A DNA stretch of 7,376 nucleotides, from the NCBI GenBank assembly GCA_030150335.1, contig JASLGC010000013.1, positions 1 through 7,376 of the forward strand, given 5' to 3'. Source of the stretch: Flavobacterium sp. (lineage in GTDB: Bacteria; Bacteroidota; Bacteroidia; Flavobacteriales; Flavobacteriaceae). The notes below the pieces were generated by a model. That model was not told the DNA's origin, ran no database searches, and saw only the letters and a list, made by a program, of their open reading frames with translations. This document shows positions 6,811 to 7,376 of the stretch, in pieces. Positions within the stretch are counted from its first letter, which is position 1, and each line of letters opens with the position of its first letter. The position numbers and the translations under genes were made by a program.

Positions 6811-6847
6811 GAAGGGCTCTTCCACCGCGTGGAAAAGCCCTTCTTTT
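6811..6847. terminator. GC-rich hairpin immediately downstream of argH
   Basis: GAAGGGCTCTTCCAC (6811-6825) pairs with GTGGAAAAGCCCTTC (6829-6843) with one mismatch around a three-base loop (CGC). On the plus strand it is followed by TTTT, so it would stop transcription entering argH from the AT-rich patch. On the minus strand it lies 9 bases past the argH stop but has no good U tract, so there it may act mainly as a 3' mRNA-protecting stem. Confidence 0.75.
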
Positions 6848-6852
6848 GTCTA

Positions 6853-7376
6853 TCACAACACTAAACTTACTAGTTTCTCATTTACTTGGTCAAAACCGAA
6901 TGCCCCATATACATGGTCAAACTCAGCTTTGATTGCCTCGTTCATCAAGTTACCTACACTTCCTTCGTGCGTATGATTCACCTCTTTCGAAGGCTTATAC
7001 GTTCCTTCTTCAATAGAAAGTCCGATTTGTTTATACGCTTCTCTGAATGGCATTCCTTGAAGCACGCTTTCATTCACAACCTCCACACTAAATAAATAGT
7101 CATATTTCGGGTCGTTTAATATGTCTTTGTTGATTTCAATGTTGTCTAACATTAAATTCAATATATCTAAACATTCTTTTAGAGATGTAAACGCAGGGAA
7201 TAAATTCTCCTTCAATAATTGCAAATCTCTGTGATACCCAGAAGGCAAATTAGTAGTCATTAAGGCTATTTCATTTGGCAATGCTTGAATCTTATTACAA
7301 CGAGAACGAATTAGCTCTAATACGTCTGGGTTCTTCTTATGAGGCATAATACTTGAACCTGTCGTTAAATGGTCAG
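6853..7376 (-). CDS. argH: Argininosuccinate lyase, C-terminal part (5' end outside window)
   Basis: This enzyme carries out the last step of arginine synthesis, splitting argininosuccinate into arginine and fumarate in the cytoplasm. The minus-strand frame is open to the window edge and reads DHLTTGSSIMPHKKNPD, so the methionine at 7345-7347 is internal, not a start. GSSIMPHKKNPD is the fumarase/aspartase superfamily signature; its flexible loop holds the catalytic serine. About 173 residues are visible of a family usually somewhat over 400. After the signature come the helical core (NLPSGYHRDLQLLKE) and the C-terminal domain (EVVNESVLQGMPFREAYKQI, then HTHEGSVGNLMN), as expected for ArgH and not for adenylosuccinate lyase or fumarase. 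The stop is TGA at 6853-6855. Two hairpins lie downstream, so argH ends its transcript. Other arg genes, if linked, would be beyond the right edge of the window. Confidence 0.96.
   Translation of the reverse strand, partial: DHLTTGSSIMPHKKNPDVLELIRSRCNKIQALPNEIALMTTNLPSGYHRDLQLLKENLFPAFTSLKECLDILNLMLDNIEINKDILNDPKYDYLFSVEVVNESVLQGMPFREAYKQIGLSIEEGTYKPSKEVNHTHEGSVGNLMNEAIKAEFDHVYGAFGFDQVNEKLVSLVL

Noticed and set aside
5443..6847. Similar bases at the two ends of the AT-rich patch (AAAAGGCTTC near 5444 and AAAAGCCCTTC near 6833) as possible att or target repeats
   Set aside because: Both are the right arms of terminator hairpins, the match is imperfect, and terminators commonly share such composition.
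6886..7095. Plus-strand ORF opposite argH
   Set aside because: It is an antisense shadow of a strongly conserved enzyme gene, with no independent support.
1..7376. CRISPR array, tRNA or rRNA gene, complete insertion sequence
   Set aside because: No regularly spaced long repeats, no cloverleaf-like or rRNA-like sequence, and no transposase or terminal inverted repeats were seen.

Overview
The window looks like chromosome from a member of the Bacteroidota, most likely Flavobacteriaceae. The evidence is the AT-rich coding sequence, TAnnTTTG-type promoter boxes, the absence of obvious Shine-Dalgarno sites, a DUF5686 outer-membrane protein with a carboxypeptidase-regulatory-like N-terminus, and the character of the PheS and ArgH proteins. 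The genus cannot be settled from the sequence alone.

Layout. (1) 1-741 is the 3' part of pheS (phenylalanyl-tRNA synthetase alpha), closed by a strong terminator. (2) 742-1069 is intergenic and holds a GC-rich cluster of short inverted and direct TGCC(G/A)G repeats (869-962) and a promoter box. (3) 1070-1630 encodes a small lipoprotein with one CxxCH haem site (DUF3365/Tll0287-like). It converges on (4) 1664-4156, minus strand, a large DUF5686 predicted outer-membrane protein; a two-way terminator lies between them. (5) 4366-5418 is divergent from the DUF5686 gene and encodes a three-domain FAD/NAD(P)H/2Fe-2S reductase, followed by a terminator. (6) About 5460-6750 is a strikingly AT-rich accessory patch. 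It contains a broken RepL-like plasmid replication initiator gene (two frameshifts, no clear start), a broken 55-residue ORF, and an intact but unrecognised 97-residue membrane protein. (7) 6747-6847 holds two hairpin terminators, and 6853-7376, minus strand, is the 3' part of argH (argininosuccinate lyase).

The core genes are separate transcription units with unrelated housekeeping jobs: translation, haem/redox, cell envelope, electron transfer and arginine synthesis. The patch at 5460-6750 reads as the decaying remnant of a small plasmid or mobilisable element inserted between the reductase gene and argH. I see no complete defence, secretion or biosynthetic system. The most unusual items are the degraded replication gene, with reading frames that can be reconstructed base by base, and the phased repeat cluster upstream of the haem lipoprotein.
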